A DNA stretch of 64,000 bases from Nitratireductor kimnyeongensis. Its GTDB lineage: Bacteria > Pseudomonadota > Alphaproteobacteria > Rhizobiales > Rhizobiaceae. The notes beneath the pieces are model-generated. The model worked only from the letters and a program-made list of their open reading frames with translations, had not been told where the DNA came from and searched no databases. Numbering within the stretch: the stretch's first letter is position 1; each line of letters begins with the position of its first letter. Positions 41,414 through 50,879 of the stretch are shown piece by piece. The position numbers were made by a program, and so were the translations under genes. Location of the stretch: assembly GCF_019891395.1 (NCBI RefSeq), contig NZ_CP078143.1, positions 806,001 through 870,000 of the forward strand, given 5' to 3'.

Positions 41414-42442
41414 TCAGACGACTCCGCATGCCCGAACAAGCTTGAGAAGGCGGGGCAGCGAGGGCTTCGTGTTCATCGCGCACCAGGTCTCACGCGTTTC
41501 CCCCCCATAGCTTTCCTTATGTCTTGCGAGCGATTGCGTGGGATAGACGAGCTTTTGTGCGATCGGATTGGTGTAGATGAACCGGAATGCGCGGCGGGTC
41601 AGCCAATCCTTCTCGAACTCCTGATCCTCAATCTTGTGAAATGGCATGAGACCCAGATAAAGCTTCGGCACGCCTTCAGCCTGAAACGTTTCAACAGCAT
41701 TGCGGACGAGAAAATATGCCGCCAGCGGATCCGTATCGGGCAACCAGCGCCGCGTGGCCGAGAGGTAGCCCATCAGCTTGCCGTCTTCATATAACGGATC
41801 GAAGAAGGCGAAGGCGAGCGGCTGGTCATTCCCGTCCAGAATGAAAAACTTTCGGACATCGGGTTCGTCACGCAACTGGATCGGACGCACGAGAAAGGAA
41901 AGCTCGCGGCGCTTCGTGGTGCGGGTGCGCCGCCAGCCAAGGGAGATATCCTCGACCTGTTCCGGCTGCAGCGAGGCCAGGGGAACTTCGGCAACGCGGC
42001 ACCCCATGCGGGTAAAACGGTTCGTCGCCGTCCGGAAACTACGTTTGGAAGGCCCGGCGAAACTATAGGTTTCGAGATCGATCAGGCTCTCGATACCAAG
42101 CGCATTGACGAAGAACCCCTTCGACGAAAGAAGTTCCACCATAGGCCGGGAGACCTGCCAGAAGGTCACGTCTTTCTTTGAAGCGACAAACGCATCCAGA
42201 AGCGCCGGCCAAAACTCTCGCGGGGCAAGTGGATCGGCCAACGCATAGGCTGTGCGCCCCACCATGCGGTACGCGATCACACCATCTTCATTGCCGAAAT
42301 ACCGCATTCCCGGCTGATGCGCGACCGAATAGGCGAGCACGAAACATCCGTGCCGCTGGAGAAGCGCATGGCGCTGTTTATCGGTGAGAAGAGCGTTGTC
42401 GCTCAGACGATCGAAATTTGACAAGCGAGCTATCTGGTTCAC
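41414..42442 (-). CDS. DUF2156 (MprF C-terminal-like acyltransferase) protein
   Basis: 342 aa, no membrane helices. Similar in layout to the GNAT-like LPG-synthase domain of MprF: QRHGCFVLAYSVAHQPGMRY, FGNEDGVIAYRMVGRTAYAL, ADPLAPREFWPALLDAF and YFLVRNAVETFQAEGVPKLY. MprF enzymes transfer aminoacyl groups to phosphatidylglycerol; soluble relatives have other acyl acceptors. The acceptor here is unknown. Same strand as betT, 213 bp upstream of it. Confidence 0.77.
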   Translation of the reverse strand: MNQIARLSNFDRLSDNALLTDKQRHALLQRHGCFVLAYSVAHQPGMRYFGNEDGVIAYRMVGRTAYALADPLAPREFWPALLDAFVASKKDVTFWQVSRPMVELLSSKGFFVNALGIESLIDLETYSFAGPSKRSFRTATNRFTRMGCRVAEVPLASLQPEQVEDISLGWRRTRTTKRRELSFLVRPIQLRDEPDVRKFFILDGNDQPLAFAFFDPLYEDGKLMGYLSATRRWLPDTDPLAAYFLVRNAVETFQAEGVPKLYLGLMPFHKIEDQEFEKDWLTRRAFRFIYTNPIAQKLVYPTQSLARHKESYGGETRETWCAMNTKPSLPRLLKLVRACGVV

Positions 42443-42626
42443 GGCGAAGAATCATGTTCCGCGCCCCCACGGACGGAGGGATGCCACGCATCACACGGCG
42501 TGACAAGGCAAAGATGACGACGGGATCCTGCTTTGCAGGCCCTCCGCCATGAACAAGACCCACGCTGCATGTGCGTTGCCCACGAAACACTGCTGCAGTG
42601 ATGCCGCAACCAAGCTGCGATCGGGA

Positions 42627-43076
42627 CTATTCGTCGCGCTGTGGACGACCCGTGCGGCTCGTCCGGGTGACCGATACGGGATCGCTGGCGGGAAAACTGT
42701 CCTCCAGCCCTTCTTCCAACTCTTCCTCGAGTTCATCTTCCTCGCTATCGCTTTCCGGCTTCCTTGCGAATTCTCCCGGTGCGCCGGTACGGGTGGCGCG
42801 CGTCACGGAAACCGGATCGCTGGCCGGAAAGCTCTCTTCGAGGCCTTCTTCCAGCTTCTCCTCAAGCTCGGCCTCGTCCGAGTTCTCATCCGGCTTGGGC
42901 GCGCCTTCGTCTTTCTTGGAGTATTCGCCCGGGGCGCCGGTGCGGGTCACATGAGTGACGGACACGGGGTCGCTGGCGGGGAAACTTTCTTCAAGCCCCT
43001 GTTCGAGCTTTTCCTCCTTGGTGGAGGGATCTTCCTGCGTTTTCGTCTTCTTGGGGTCAGGCAACATAGAGAACAT
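42627..43076 (-). CDS. Small acidic protein with three SFPASDPVSVT repeats
   Basis: 149 aa from ATG 43076 (ATG 43067 also possible). Three near-identical blocks of about 28 residues end in GLEESFPASDPVSVT plus TRTGAPGE (about residues 24-51, 74-102, 119-146), separated by Glu/Asp/Lys-rich spacers. No signal peptide or membrane segment; very acidic and probably disordered. Single copies of the SFPASDP motif occur in many alphaproteobacterial small proteins, function unknown. It lies 64 bp after soxG on the same strand. Confidence 0.8.
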   Translation of the reverse strand: MFSMLPDPKKTKTQEDPSTKEEKLEQGLEESFPASDPVSVTHVTRTGAPGEYSKKDEGAPKPDENSDEAELEEKLEEGLEESFPASDPVSVTRATRTGAPGEFARKPESDSEEDELEEELEEGLEDSFPASDPVSVTRTSRTGRPQRDE

Positions 43077-43140
43077 CCTTTTCCCGTTTAATGTCGAAGA
43101 CCGCCTTCCGGTTCCGCCTCGGGACCGGTGAAAACAGGAA

Positions 43141-43683
43141 TTAGCGGTCGCGTGCTGCAGCCTCCAGATGCATGAAAACGTAATCGGCAAAGGAACGCCA
43201 GGTTTCCACACGGAACGCGTCGTGGCCGGTACGCCACAGGATGATTTCGACCTTGCCGAATACAGTGCGCGAGCAGGCACCGACCGGAAAGGCGTCGAGG
43301 GAAAGGTCTTGCGGGCAACCGGCATTGAGCACCGGTTCGCAACGCGGGCCAGAGACAAGTACTGCAGTATTGCGATGGGAAACATCCACGGCTGAGTGAA
43401 ACGCCGTGACCGAGGCACAGATGCCGGAGAGATTTACCCGGTTCACGTCGATCACCAGCCATTCATCCGGCCCGAGCCAGAGTGCGGCGCGACCATCCTT
43501 TGAACTGGAGGTTTTCGGAAGCTTGGGCAAAGCGAGCCCGAGAGCGTTCGACAGGGGTTTTACTGCGGCTTCCGGCGCACGCAAGGAAAGGCGCGACGCT
43601 GGCTCGGCCCGAACCAGCGTCAGACCGTCCGTATGGAGAAAGCGGCCCTCAAGCGCGCTTGCGCGGGTTATCGTTTCAGCCAT
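43141..43683 (-). CDS. soxG: Sarcosine oxidase gamma subunit
   Basis: 180 aa from ATG 43683, with GGGAG 9 bp upstream; it overlaps the soxA stop by 8 bp (ATGGCTGA). Family features: LWLGPDEWLVIDV, DVSHRNTAVLVSGPRCEPVL and ILWRTGHDAFRVETWRSFAD. SoxG is the accessory subunit of heterotetrameric sarcosine oxidase. Last gene of soxBDAG. Confidence 0.92.
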   Translation of the reverse strand: MAETITRASALEGRFLHTDGLTLVRAEPASRLSLRAPEAAVKPLSNALGLALPKLPKTSSSKDGRAALWLGPDEWLVIDVNRVNLSGICASVTAFHSAVDVSHRNTAVLVSGPRCEPVLNAGCPQDLSLDAFPVGACSRTVFGKVEIILWRTGHDAFRVETWRSFADYVFMHLEAAARDR

Positions 43684-46657
43684 CGGTGCGCACTCCCTTT
43701 TCATCGAAGAAGACGGTGGAAGCGACCTCCACTTCGATCACGCCGTCGGGCATGGGCACGTAAAGCGTGTCGCCCATGCGTTCATGACCGCCCGCGACCA
43801 GCGCCAGCGCGATGGAATGACCGCAATTCTCCGACCAGTACGAGGAGGTGACATGGCCGAGCATGGGCACGGGCACCGGCGCTTGCGGGTCGGCAACGAT
43901 TTGCGCGCCTTCCTCCAGAACCGTTTTCGGATCACGTGTTCTGAGACCGACAAGCTGCTTGCGGCCTGGGGCGGTGAGGTCCGGGCGCATCAGCCCTCGC
44001 ATGCCGACGAAATCTGCTTTCTTCTTGCCTATCGCCCAGGAAAGCCCCGCATCGTGCGGCGTGACGGTGCCGTCTGTCTCCTGCCCGACAATGATGAAGC
44101 CTTTTTCGGCTCTGAGCACATGCATGGTTTCGGTGCCATATGCGCAGGCGCCCTGCTTCTCGCCCTCGGCCCACACCGCAGCCCACACGCCACGGCCATA
44201 GTCGGCCGGCACGTTAATCTCGAAGCCGCGCTCACCGGTGAACGACATGCGGAAGAGCCTTGTGGGAACACCGCAGATCCTCCCCTCACGCACCGACATG
44301 TGCGGCATCGCTTCATCAGACAGGTCGATGCCTTCGACCAGCGGGGCGATGATGTCGCGGCTTTTCGGCCCCTGCACGGCGATGACAGCCCATTGCTCCG
44401 AGGTGGAGGTGAGATAGACCTTCAGGTCCGGGAATTCGGTCTGAAGATAGTCTTCCATGTGGTTAAGCACGCGCGGTGCGCCGCCGGTCGTGGTGGTTAC
44501 GTGGAAGCGGTCTTCGGCGAGACGCCCGACCACGCCATCATCATAGATGAAGCCGTCCTCGCGCAGCATGATGCCATAACGGCAGCGCCCGACGCCGAGC
44601 TTCTGCCACGGGTTCGTGTACATCAGTTCCATGAATCGCGCGGCATCGGGCCCGACGACCTCGATCTTGCCGAGCGTGGAGGCATCGAAAATGCCCGCAC
44701 TCTGGCGCACCGTACGGCACTCGCGGGCGACGGCGGCGGCCATGCCCTCGCCGGCTTGCGGAAAATACCAGGCGCGCTTCCACTGGCCGACATCCTCGAA
44801 CACGGCCCCGTGAGCCTCCGCCCAATCATGCATGGGCGTGCGCCGCACCGGCTCGAACAGACGGCCCTTGCCGTGTCCCACAAGCGCGCCGAAGGTGACG
44901 GGCGTGTAGGGCGCGCGGAAGGTGGTGAGGCCGACTTCGGGAATGGTTTTTCCGAGCATTTCGGCAGCGATGGCCAGACCGTGCATGTTGGACGTCTTGC
45001 CCTGATCTGTCGCCATGCCGGTGGTGGTGAAGCGCTTGACGTGTTCGATGGAGCGCATGCCCTCCCGCACCGCCTGGCGGATGTCTTTCGCCGTCACGTC
45101 GTTCTGGAAATCGACGAAGGCCTTGGCGGTGCTTTCGGCACCAGCCCCCTCGCCTGTGCCCAGCATGCCGCCGCTCCAGCGCTCGGTGCTATTGGAGGAA
45201 AGCTTTGGTGGCTTGCCGGATGCGCCGCCGGCCTCGTGCCCGGCCTTCAAGGCTTGTGCGACTGTCTCGCCCAAATCCACCGTGCCGGCGCACGCGCCAA
45301 TCGAGACCAGTTCCTGAACCGACTGGCCGGGGAGGAAGCGCTGTGTTTCGGCATCAAAGGCAAGCTTGCCGCGCGACTGCGAGAAGAGATGAACGGCAGG
45401 TGTCCAGCCGGATGAGGTGATGAGTGCATCGCAAGAAATGCTGCGCTCGGCCCCGCCGGACACCGGACGGACGGTGATGGAAGAAATGCGAAGCCGTCCG
45501 CTCGTACCGGTTACGGCATGCCCCGTCAGGCACTCAATGCCGAGACGTTGCGCCTCTTCCACATGAGGCCCCTGCGGATCGGTGCGGCAATCGACAATGG
45601 CGGCAATGCCCACGCCCGCGCGTTTCAGATCGATAGCGGCCTGCCATGCGCTGTCTTCACCCGTGTAGGCTGCCACATTGCGCCCGACCGCAACACCGTA
45701 ATGGTTGAGATAGATGCGGGCGGCAGACGCAAGCATGATTCCCGGCCGGTCGTTGTCGGGAAACACCATGTGCCGCTCGATGGAACCGGTGGCGAGCACC
45801 ACCCGCTTTGCCCGCACCTGCCAGAGCCGCTCGCGCGGCTGATCGGCCGCGGGGCTTGCAAGGTGATCGGTCACCCGCTCGACAAGGCCCACCATATTCT
45901 GCGCGTAATATCCAAACCCCGTGGTGCGGGTGAGAAGCTGGACATTGCTGCGCGCGGCGAGATCCGCGGTCACGGATTGAGCCCACTCCCAGCCGGACAT
46001 GCCATCGATCATCGCGCCGGTTTCGTAGCGCAGCGCACCGCCAGCCTCTGGTTGTTCATCGGCAAGAATGACGCGCGCGCCGGCATCGGCGGCAGCGAGC
46101 GCGGCAGAAAGCCCCGCCGCGCCACCGCCAATAATCAGCACGTCGCAATGGGCGAAGCGGTTGGCATAGCAGTCGGGGTCGGGGCGGTCGGGCGCTTCGC
46201 CCAATCCGGCGGCGCGCCGGATGAAAGGCTCATAGAGCTTTTCCCAGGCGGCCTTCGGCCACATGAAGGTCTTGTAGTAGAAACCGGCGGAGAAGAAGGG
46301 CGATGCCAGATCGTTGAGCGCGCCGACATCGAAGGAGAGCGAGGGCCAGCGGTTCTGTGATACCGCTTCGAGCCCCTCATGGATTTCCTGAACGGTGGCC
46401 CGCACATTGGGCGCCCTGCGCGCTGCATCACGATGGACGCCGACCAGCGCATTGGGTTCTTCCGCACCGGCGGAGACCATGCCGCGTGGGCGGTGATATT
46501 TGAAGGAGCGACCGACAAGATGCACGCCATTGGCAAGCAGAGCCGATGCGAGCGTGTCGCCGCGCAGCCCCTCGAAGGATTTGCCGTCGAAGGTGAAACG
46601 AACGGGATCGGCCTTGCCGAGCCGGCCGGCAGTGGCAATGCGGAAAGGCTGGGTCAT
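43676..46657 (-). CDS. soxA: Sarcosine oxidase alpha subunit
   Basis: 993 aa. N-terminal 2Fe-2S-like/FAD region (FTFDGKSFEGLRGDTLASAL), NAD-binding LIIGGGAAGLSAALAAADAG (about residue 170), and a C-terminal GcvT-like tetrahydrofolate-binding aminomethyltransferase domain (about 600-990; TSTSEQWAVIAVQGPKS, GERGFEINVPADYG). With SoxB it demethylates sarcosine to glycine, giving formaldehyde or 5,10-methylene-THF and H2O2. ATG overlaps the soxD stop by one base; a GTG one codon earlier would make a 4-bp overlap. Confidence 0.97.
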   Translation of the reverse strand: MTQPFRIATAGRLGKADPVRFTFDGKSFEGLRGDTLASALLANGVHLVGRSFKYHRPRGMVSAGAEEPNALVGVHRDAARRAPNVRATVQEIHEGLEAVSQNRWPSLSFDVGALNDLASPFFSAGFYYKTFMWPKAAWEKLYEPFIRRAAGLGEAPDRPDPDCYANRFAHCDVLIIGGGAAGLSAALAAADAGARVILADEQPEAGGALRYETGAMIDGMSGWEWAQSVTADLAARSNVQLLTRTTGFGYYAQNMVGLVERVTDHLASPAADQPRERLWQVRAKRVVLATGSIERHMVFPDNDRPGIMLASAARIYLNHYGVAVGRNVAAYTGEDSAWQAAIDLKRAGVGIAAIVDCRTDPQGPHVEEAQRLGIECLTGHAVTGTSGRLRISSITVRPVSGGAERSISCDALITSSGWTPAVHLFSQSRGKLAFDAETQRFLPGQSVQELVSIGACAGTVDLGETVAQALKAGHEAGGASGKPPKLSSNSTERWSGGMLGTGEGAGAESTAKAFVDFQNDVTAKDIRQAVREGMRSIEHVKRFTTTGMATDQGKTSNMHGLAIAAEMLGKTIPEVGLTTFRAPYTPVTFGALVGHGKGRLFEPVRRTPMHDWAEAHGAVFEDVGQWKRAWYFPQAGEGMAAAVARECRTVRQSAGIFDASTLGKIEVVGPDAARFMELMYTNPWQKLGVGRCRYGIMLREDGFIYDDGVVGRLAEDRFHVTTTTGGAPRVLNHMEDYLQTEFPDLKVYLTSTSEQWAVIAVQGPKSRDIIAPLVEGIDLSDEAMPHMSVREGRICGVPTRLFRMSFTGERGFEINVPADYGRGVWAAVWAEGEKQGACAYGTETMHVLRAEKGFIIVGQETDGTVTPHDAGLSWAIGKKKADFVGMRGLMRPDLTAPGRKQLVGLRTRDPKTVLEEGAQIVADPQAPVPVPMLGHVTSSYWSENCGHSIALALVAGGHERMGDTLYVPMPDGVIEVEVASTVFFDEKGVRTDG

Positions 46658-46950
46658 CACTTGCCCTCCCCATCGAGATCGGGCTTCGGTTCGCCTGCCT
46701 TGTAGGTCGTCAGGAACCGGTCCGATACCGTGTCGCGTGCGGCGTTGAAGAAGCGGGCACAGCCGTGGATGTGCCGCCAGCGTTCATAGACGATGCCCTT
46801 GGGGTTTGAGCGAATGAAGAAAAAACGCTCGAAATCTTCGTCCGAGAGTTGGGCCATGTTTTCAGGCCGCGCAATATGCGCCTCGCCGGCATGGCGGAAT
46901 TCAAGCTCCGGCCGGTCTTCCTTGCAATAGGGGCAATGAATGAGAAGCAT
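46657..46950 (-). CDS. soxD: Sarcosine oxidase delta subunit
   Basis: 97 aa from ATG 46950 (GGGGAT upstream). It starts MLLIHCPYCKEDRPELEF and ends with GCARFFNAARDT; the Cys (CPYC and HGC) match the zinc site of SoxD. It sits between soxB and soxA, as in other rhizobial sox operons. Accessory structural subunit of the cytoplasmic heterotetramer. Confidence 0.95.
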   Translation of the reverse strand: MLLIHCPYCKEDRPELEFRHAGEAHIARPENMAQLSDEDFERFFFIRSNPKGIVYERWRHIHGCARFFNAARDTVSDRFLTTYKAGEPKPDLDGEGK

Positions 46951-46966
46951 GTGATCCCCTTTGAGT

Positions 46967-48220
46967 CTAATGCGCCACGGCGGCGGCAGCAGCCTCGTCG
47001 ATGAGTCGGCCGTTGCGGAACCGCTCCAGCGTGAAAGGTGCGTTGACGGGATGCGGCTCGTCGCGCGCAACGGTGTGGGCAAAGACATGCGCCGAGCCCG
47101 GTGTCGCCTTGAAGCCCCCCGTGCCCCAGCCGCAATTCACATAGAGCCCGCTGACCGGCGTTTTTGCGAGAATGGGCGAGCGGTCGGGCGTGACATCGAC
47201 AATACCGCCCCACGACCGCAGCATCTTCATGCGGGTGAAGATCGGGAACATCTCGCAGATGGCGTCGAGCGTGTGCTGGATGATGTGCAGCCCGCCGGTT
47301 TGCGAATAGGAGGTGTATTGATCGGTGCCGGCCCCGATGACCAATTCGCCCTTGTCGGACTGGGAGATATAGGCGTGAACCGTGTTGGACATGACCACAC
47401 AGGGAAAGACCGGCTTGACCGGCTCGGACACCAGAGCCTGAAGCGGGTAGGATTCCAGCGGCACCTGAACGCCCGCCATCTGCATCAACACCGAGGAATG
47501 GCCGGCGGCGACAACGCCGACCTTCTTCGCACCGATGGTGCCGCGCGTGGTCTCTACGCCTGTGACCGCGCCATCCGGTCCACGATTGATGCCAGTAACC
47601 TCGCAATTCTGAATGATGTCGACGCCGCGCGCGGCTGCGGCTCGCGCATAGCCCCAGGCGACTGCATCGTGGCGCGCCGTGCCCCCGCGCCTTTGGAGCG
47701 CCGCACCCATGACCGGATAGCGCGCCTCGCGCGATATGTTGAGCGGCGGGCAAAACGCCTTAGCCTCCTCGGGCGTCAGCCATTCGTTGTCGACCCCGTT
47801 CAGCCGATTGGCGTGAATGTGGCGCTTGAACACCTGCACATCGTGCACATTATGCGCCAGCATCATCACGCCGCGCGGCGAATACATGACGTTGTAGTTC
47901 AGATCCTGCGAAAGCCCGTCCCAGAGCCTGACGGAATGATCATAGATGCCCGCACTCTCGTCATAGAGATAGTTGGAGCGGATGATGGTGGTGTTGCGAC
48001 CGGTATTGCCGCCGCCGAGCCAGCCCTTTTCCAGAACGGCGACATTGGTGATGCCGTGCTCCTTTGCCAGATAATAGGCCGTCCCAAGCCCATGGCCGCC
48101 GGCACCAACGATGATGACGTCGTAATTCTTCTTCGGTTCGGGAGAGGACCACTGCTCCGGCCAGCCCCTGTGGCCACGCAAGGCCTCGCGGGCGATGGCG
48201 AAGACGGAATATTTGCGCAT
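46967..48220 (-). CDS. soxB: Sarcosine oxidase beta subunit
   Basis: 417 aa from ATG 48220 (GGAGAGG upstream). FAD-binding [20 protein letters not shown] (about residue 33), the flavin-attachment region [19 protein letters not shown], and C-terminal [18 protein letters not shown]. Catalytic subunit holding FAD and covalent FMN that oxidises sarcosine. First gene of soxBDAG; upstream is the 240-bp divergent region shared with an SDR gene. Confidence 0.96.
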   Translation of the reverse strand: MRKYSVFAIAREALRGHRGWPEQWSSPEPKKNYDVIIVGAGGHGLGTAYYLAKEHGITNVAVLEKGWLGGGNTGRNTTIIRSNYLYDESAGIYDHSVRLWDGLSQDLNYNVMYSPRGVMMLAHNVHDVQVFKRHIHANRLNGVDNEWLTPEEAKAFCPPLNISREARYPVMGAALQRRGGTARHDAVAWGYARAAAARGVDIIQNCEVTGINRGPDGAVTGVETTRGTIGAKKVGVVAAGHSSVLMQMAGVQVPLESYPLQALVSEPVKPVFPCVVMSNTVHAYISQSDKGELVIGAGTDQYTSYSQTGGLHIIQHTLDAICEMFPIFTRMKMLRSWGGIVDVTPDRSPILAKTPVSGLYVNCGWGTGGFKATPGSAHVFAHTVARDEPHPVNAPFTLERFRNGRLIDEAAAAAVAH

Positions 48221-48411
48221 GGGCCTCTCCGCAATGCAGGCAGCGCGCCGCAGCCGGGCGCCTTCAGACACAGCCTAGCAGTAGCGAAATCCCGCGCAAT
48301 GCTTTGCGCTGATTGCGACGGCGATTGCCGTTTTGCGCCAACGCTCGTTGCCATTCGGTTCGTCTGACGTCTCGGCTGGTTTCGGGTGGCTGACACGCCG
48401 CATTGCTGAAA

Positions 48412-48447
48412 GTTTCGCATCACCCGGCTACGCCGGCAACGCGAAAC
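48412..48447. repeat. Two-part inverted repeat upstream of the SDR gene
   Basis: Outer arms GTTTCGC (48412-48418) and GCGAAAC (48441-48447) enclose inner arms CCGGC (48424-48428) and GCCGG (48432-48436). It ends 13 bp before the SDR start codon, in the soxB/SDR divergent region: operator or leader hairpin. Confidence 0.45.
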
Positions 48448-48460
48448 GGAAGGATATTAG

Positions 48461-49222
48461 ATGACATCGCTGAATGAGAAAGTCGCCATCGTAACCGGCG
48501 CAAGTGCCGGTATCGGCCGGGCGGCGGCCAGGCTGTTCGCCCGGCACGGCGCCAAGGTCGTCGTTACAGCGCGGCGGCAGGCAGAACTGGACACACTTGT
48601 GGACGAAATCGAAGCGAATGGAGGCGAAGCACTCGCGCTTGCCGGCGATGTGCGCGAGGATTCTCACAATCAAAAACTTGTCGCAGTCACAGAAAGCCGC
48701 TTTGGAGGTCTCGACATCGCCTTCAACAATGCCGGCGCTGTCGGCCCGCTGGTGCAGATCGACGCACTTGAACGCACGGACTGGAACGATGTGATCGAAA
48801 CCAATCTGAGCTCCGCCTTTTCGGCTGCCCGGTACCAGGTACCCGCCATGAGACGCCGCGGCGGCGGTTCGCTGATCTTCACGTCGAGCTTCGTTGGGTA
48901 TGAGACCGCAGGCATGCCCGGCATGGCGGCCTATGCGGCGAGCAAGGCCGGGCTGGTCGGCCTCGTTAAATCGCTCGCATCGGATCTCGGGCACGAAGCC
49001 ATTCGCGTGAATGCCCTTCTTCCCGGCGGCACCGACACCAGAATGGCCACGTTCGAAAACGAGGAAGAGCGCGCCTTTGTCGAAGGCATGCACGCGTTGA
49101 AACGCATCGCACGTCCCGAAGAGATCGCCCAGTCGGCACTCTTCCTCGCTTCGGACGCATCAAGCTTCACGACCGGCACAGCCATGCTGGCCGATGGCGG
49201 CGTTGCCATCAACAAGGTCTGA
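48461..49222 (+). CDS. Short-chain dehydrogenase/reductase (SDR) family oxidoreductase
   Basis: 253 aa classical SDR. Cofactor motif TGASAGIGRAAARLF (about 11-25), NNAGAVG, catalytic Ser in FTSSFVGYE, the Tyr-Lys pair in YAASKAG (about 160), and C-terminal ARPEEIAQSALFLASD. Divergent from the sox operon. Substrate unknown; the glucose 1-dehydrogenase/3-ketoacyl reductase type is the closest look. The ribosome site GGAAGGA precedes ATG by about 9 bp. Confidence 0.9.
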   Translation: MTSLNEKVAIVTGASAGIGRAAARLFARHGAKVVVTARRQAELDTLVDEIEANGGEALALAGDVREDSHNQKLVAVTESRFGGLDIAFNNAGAVGPLVQIDALERTDWNDVIETNLSSAFSAARYQVPAMRRRGGGSLIFTSSFVGYETAGMPGMAAYAASKAGLVGLVKSLASDLGHEAIRVNALLPGGTDTRMATFENEEERAFVEGMHALKRIARPEEIAQSALFLASDASSFTTGTAMLADGGVAINKV

Positions 49223-49232
49223 CTGGGGCGCG

Positions 49233-50297
49233 CTATCGCTGCTGGCGAAATCGCTTCGCCAGCATCCATCCATAGGCGAGGAAAAGAATTGAGATATAGA
49301 ACTCGCGCACCTCGGACAGCTCATACCCATCCACCATTTCGACCCCGCGCGTGATAAACACCAGTTTGGAAACCACATAGATGGCCGCAAGGGCGGTGGC
49401 GGCAAGGCGCAGCTCGAAGGATTTGAGTTGGCGAACGATGTCGAGACAGATCAAGAGCCCCAGGAAGAACCAGACCTGATAGGGTACGATGTTCCAGGAT
49501 TCGAACATCAACGACGCGACGGGCAGCCCGAAAAGCGCAAAGATGCGCGGTGGCAGATAAGGCTCCACCTGGCCGAAAAGACCGTCCGCACCCCGCGGCC
49601 AGCACCAAGGCAGGACCACAAAGCAGAAGATCGCGCTCGTGTAGTAGATGGCCTCGAACTGGTAGGTGTAGAAATTGTGGATGTTGGTTTCGTTCTGAAC
49701 GTTTTTGCTGAAGAGCTCGGGCGTAGCCCAGCCAAGCCAATGCTGGCCCCAGGACATCTCTTCCATCAGAATGAGAAACACCACACCGGCCATGCCAGCC
49801 AGCACCAGCAGCGGCGGGAAGATGCCGAGCAGCCGTGTGCCACGCATGCCGCGCGCACGCCAGGCAGCGATAAGGAAACCGACGACAGCTGCAATGAGCA
49901 AAACCTCGGTGGCCATACCCAGCGGCTGCATCTCGCGGACAAAACCATTCAACGCAGTGGGAACAAAATGCACGGCGGCTGCAACCGCCAGAAGGAATGT
50001 GCCGGCAGCAGCCATGGCCCAGAACGCCTGCGTGCGTTCCCCTCTTGCCAGGACCACGGCACTCATGGCCGGCTTCAAGGCGAAAAAGAGGAAGAGCGCT
50101 GCCAAAAAGGAGAAACCTATACGGACACGGCCGAAGGGCGTGAAATCAGGATCGCCCTTGCGCAACAATCCATACCCATGGACAACCTCGCCATAGACGA
50201 CCGAACCGAGGACCAGTGCAAAAGTGGCCACGCCAAAACCAAGCCGCATGGCCCCCATTCCCGAGCCGGTCACAGCCCGTCCATATCCATCCGCCAT
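49233..50297 (-). CDS. Polytopic membrane protein of unknown function
   Basis: 354 aa from ATG 50297 (GGAG 9 bp upstream). About nine hydrophobic segments. In mid-protein is a striking block LMEEMSWGQHWLGWATPELF followed by KNVQNETNIHN (about residues 190-225), which looks like a catalytic or ligand-binding loop. I know no function; the EE-x-SWGQ block recurs in uncharacterised bacterial membrane proteins. Convergent with the SDR gene and divergent from rpsU. Confidence 0.75.
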   Translation of the reverse strand: MADGYGRAVTGSGMGAMRLGFGVATFALVLGSVVYGEVVHGYGLLRKGDPDFTPFGRVRIGFSFLAALFLFFALKPAMSAVVLARGERTQAFWAMAAAGTFLLAVAAAVHFVPTALNGFVREMQPLGMATEVLLIAAVVGFLIAAWRARGMRGTRLLGIFPPLLVLAGMAGVVFLILMEEMSWGQHWLGWATPELFSKNVQNETNIHNFYTYQFEAIYYTSAIFCFVVLPWCWPRGADGLFGQVEPYLPPRIFALFGLPVASLMFESWNIVPYQVWFFLGLLICLDIVRQLKSFELRLAATALAAIYVVSKLVFITRGVEMVDGYELSEVREFYISILFLAYGWMLAKRFRQQR

Positions 50298-50548
50298 GTC
50301 GATATACTCCAGTATGCAAGACACGCCTGTGTAGTAACGCACCCTTTTTTCTACGTTAACGCGAGCACGGGAATAGGCTTTCACAAGCTACATCCACAAG
50401 AAAGCACTCGACAGCGGGCAATGCGTCTGCTATGTGCCACCGCTATTCGTGGCTGAATTGCGTCACGGAACCCTTTGCCCATGGGCAAATGGAAAATCGA
50501 ATTCACTGCTAAACAAACCGAAGACCAACGTTCTGACAGGAAACCCAC

Positions 50549-50776
50549 GTGCAGGTACTCGTCCGCGACAACAATGTTGATCAGGCGCTTCGCGCGCTGA
50601 AGAAGAAAATGCAGCGCGAAGGCATCTTCCGCGAGATGAAGATGCGTGGGCACTATGAAAAGCCGTCAGAAAAGCGTGCACGCGAAAAGGCTGAAGCCGT
50701 TCGCCGCGCGCGCAAGCTGGCGCGCAAGCGCGCGCAGCGCGAAGGTTTGGTCGGCGGCCGGCCGGGCGCCCGCTGA
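50549..50776 (+). CDS. rpsU: 30S ribosomal protein S21
   Basis: 75 aa, GTG start at 50549 with CAGGAAA upstream. It opens [20 protein letters not shown] and has the Arg/Lys-rich helical C-terminal half typical of S21 ([24 protein letters not shown] composition). It binds the 16S rRNA platform near the anti-Shine-Dalgarno. Not in the gammaproteobacterial rpsU-dnaG-rpoD context; monocistronic with a strong terminator. Confidence 0.96.
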   Translation: MQVLVRDNNVDQALRALKKKMQREGIFREMKMRGHYEKPSEKRAREKAEAVRRARKLARKRAQREGLVGGRPGAR

Positions 50777-50812
50777 TAGCGCCCAGTTTTCGACTATTTT
50801 AGCTTATAGAGG

Positions 50813-50845
50813 ACGCGGTACGATCTTTGGATCGTGCCGCGTTTT
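50813..50845 (+). terminator. Terminator of rpsU
   Basis: 13-bp stem ACGCGGTACGATC/GATCGTGCCGCGT (one G-T pair) with loop TTTG and a short T run, 36 bp after the rpsU stop. The A side is T-poor, so it is one-directional. Confidence 0.85.
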
Positions 50846-50879
50846 CGCATATCCGATGACTTTTCGCATGGGGACGGCA

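Noticed and set aside
43090..43115. GGAAC-N17-CATT, an EcfG general-stress promoter look-alike before the SFPASDP gene
   Set aside because: The -10 deviates from CGTT and transcription would begin only about 6-8 bp from the start codon, too short a leader.
43406..45415. 669-aa open frame on the + strand over soxA/soxG
   Set aside because: Antisense shadow of two clearly coding sox genes.
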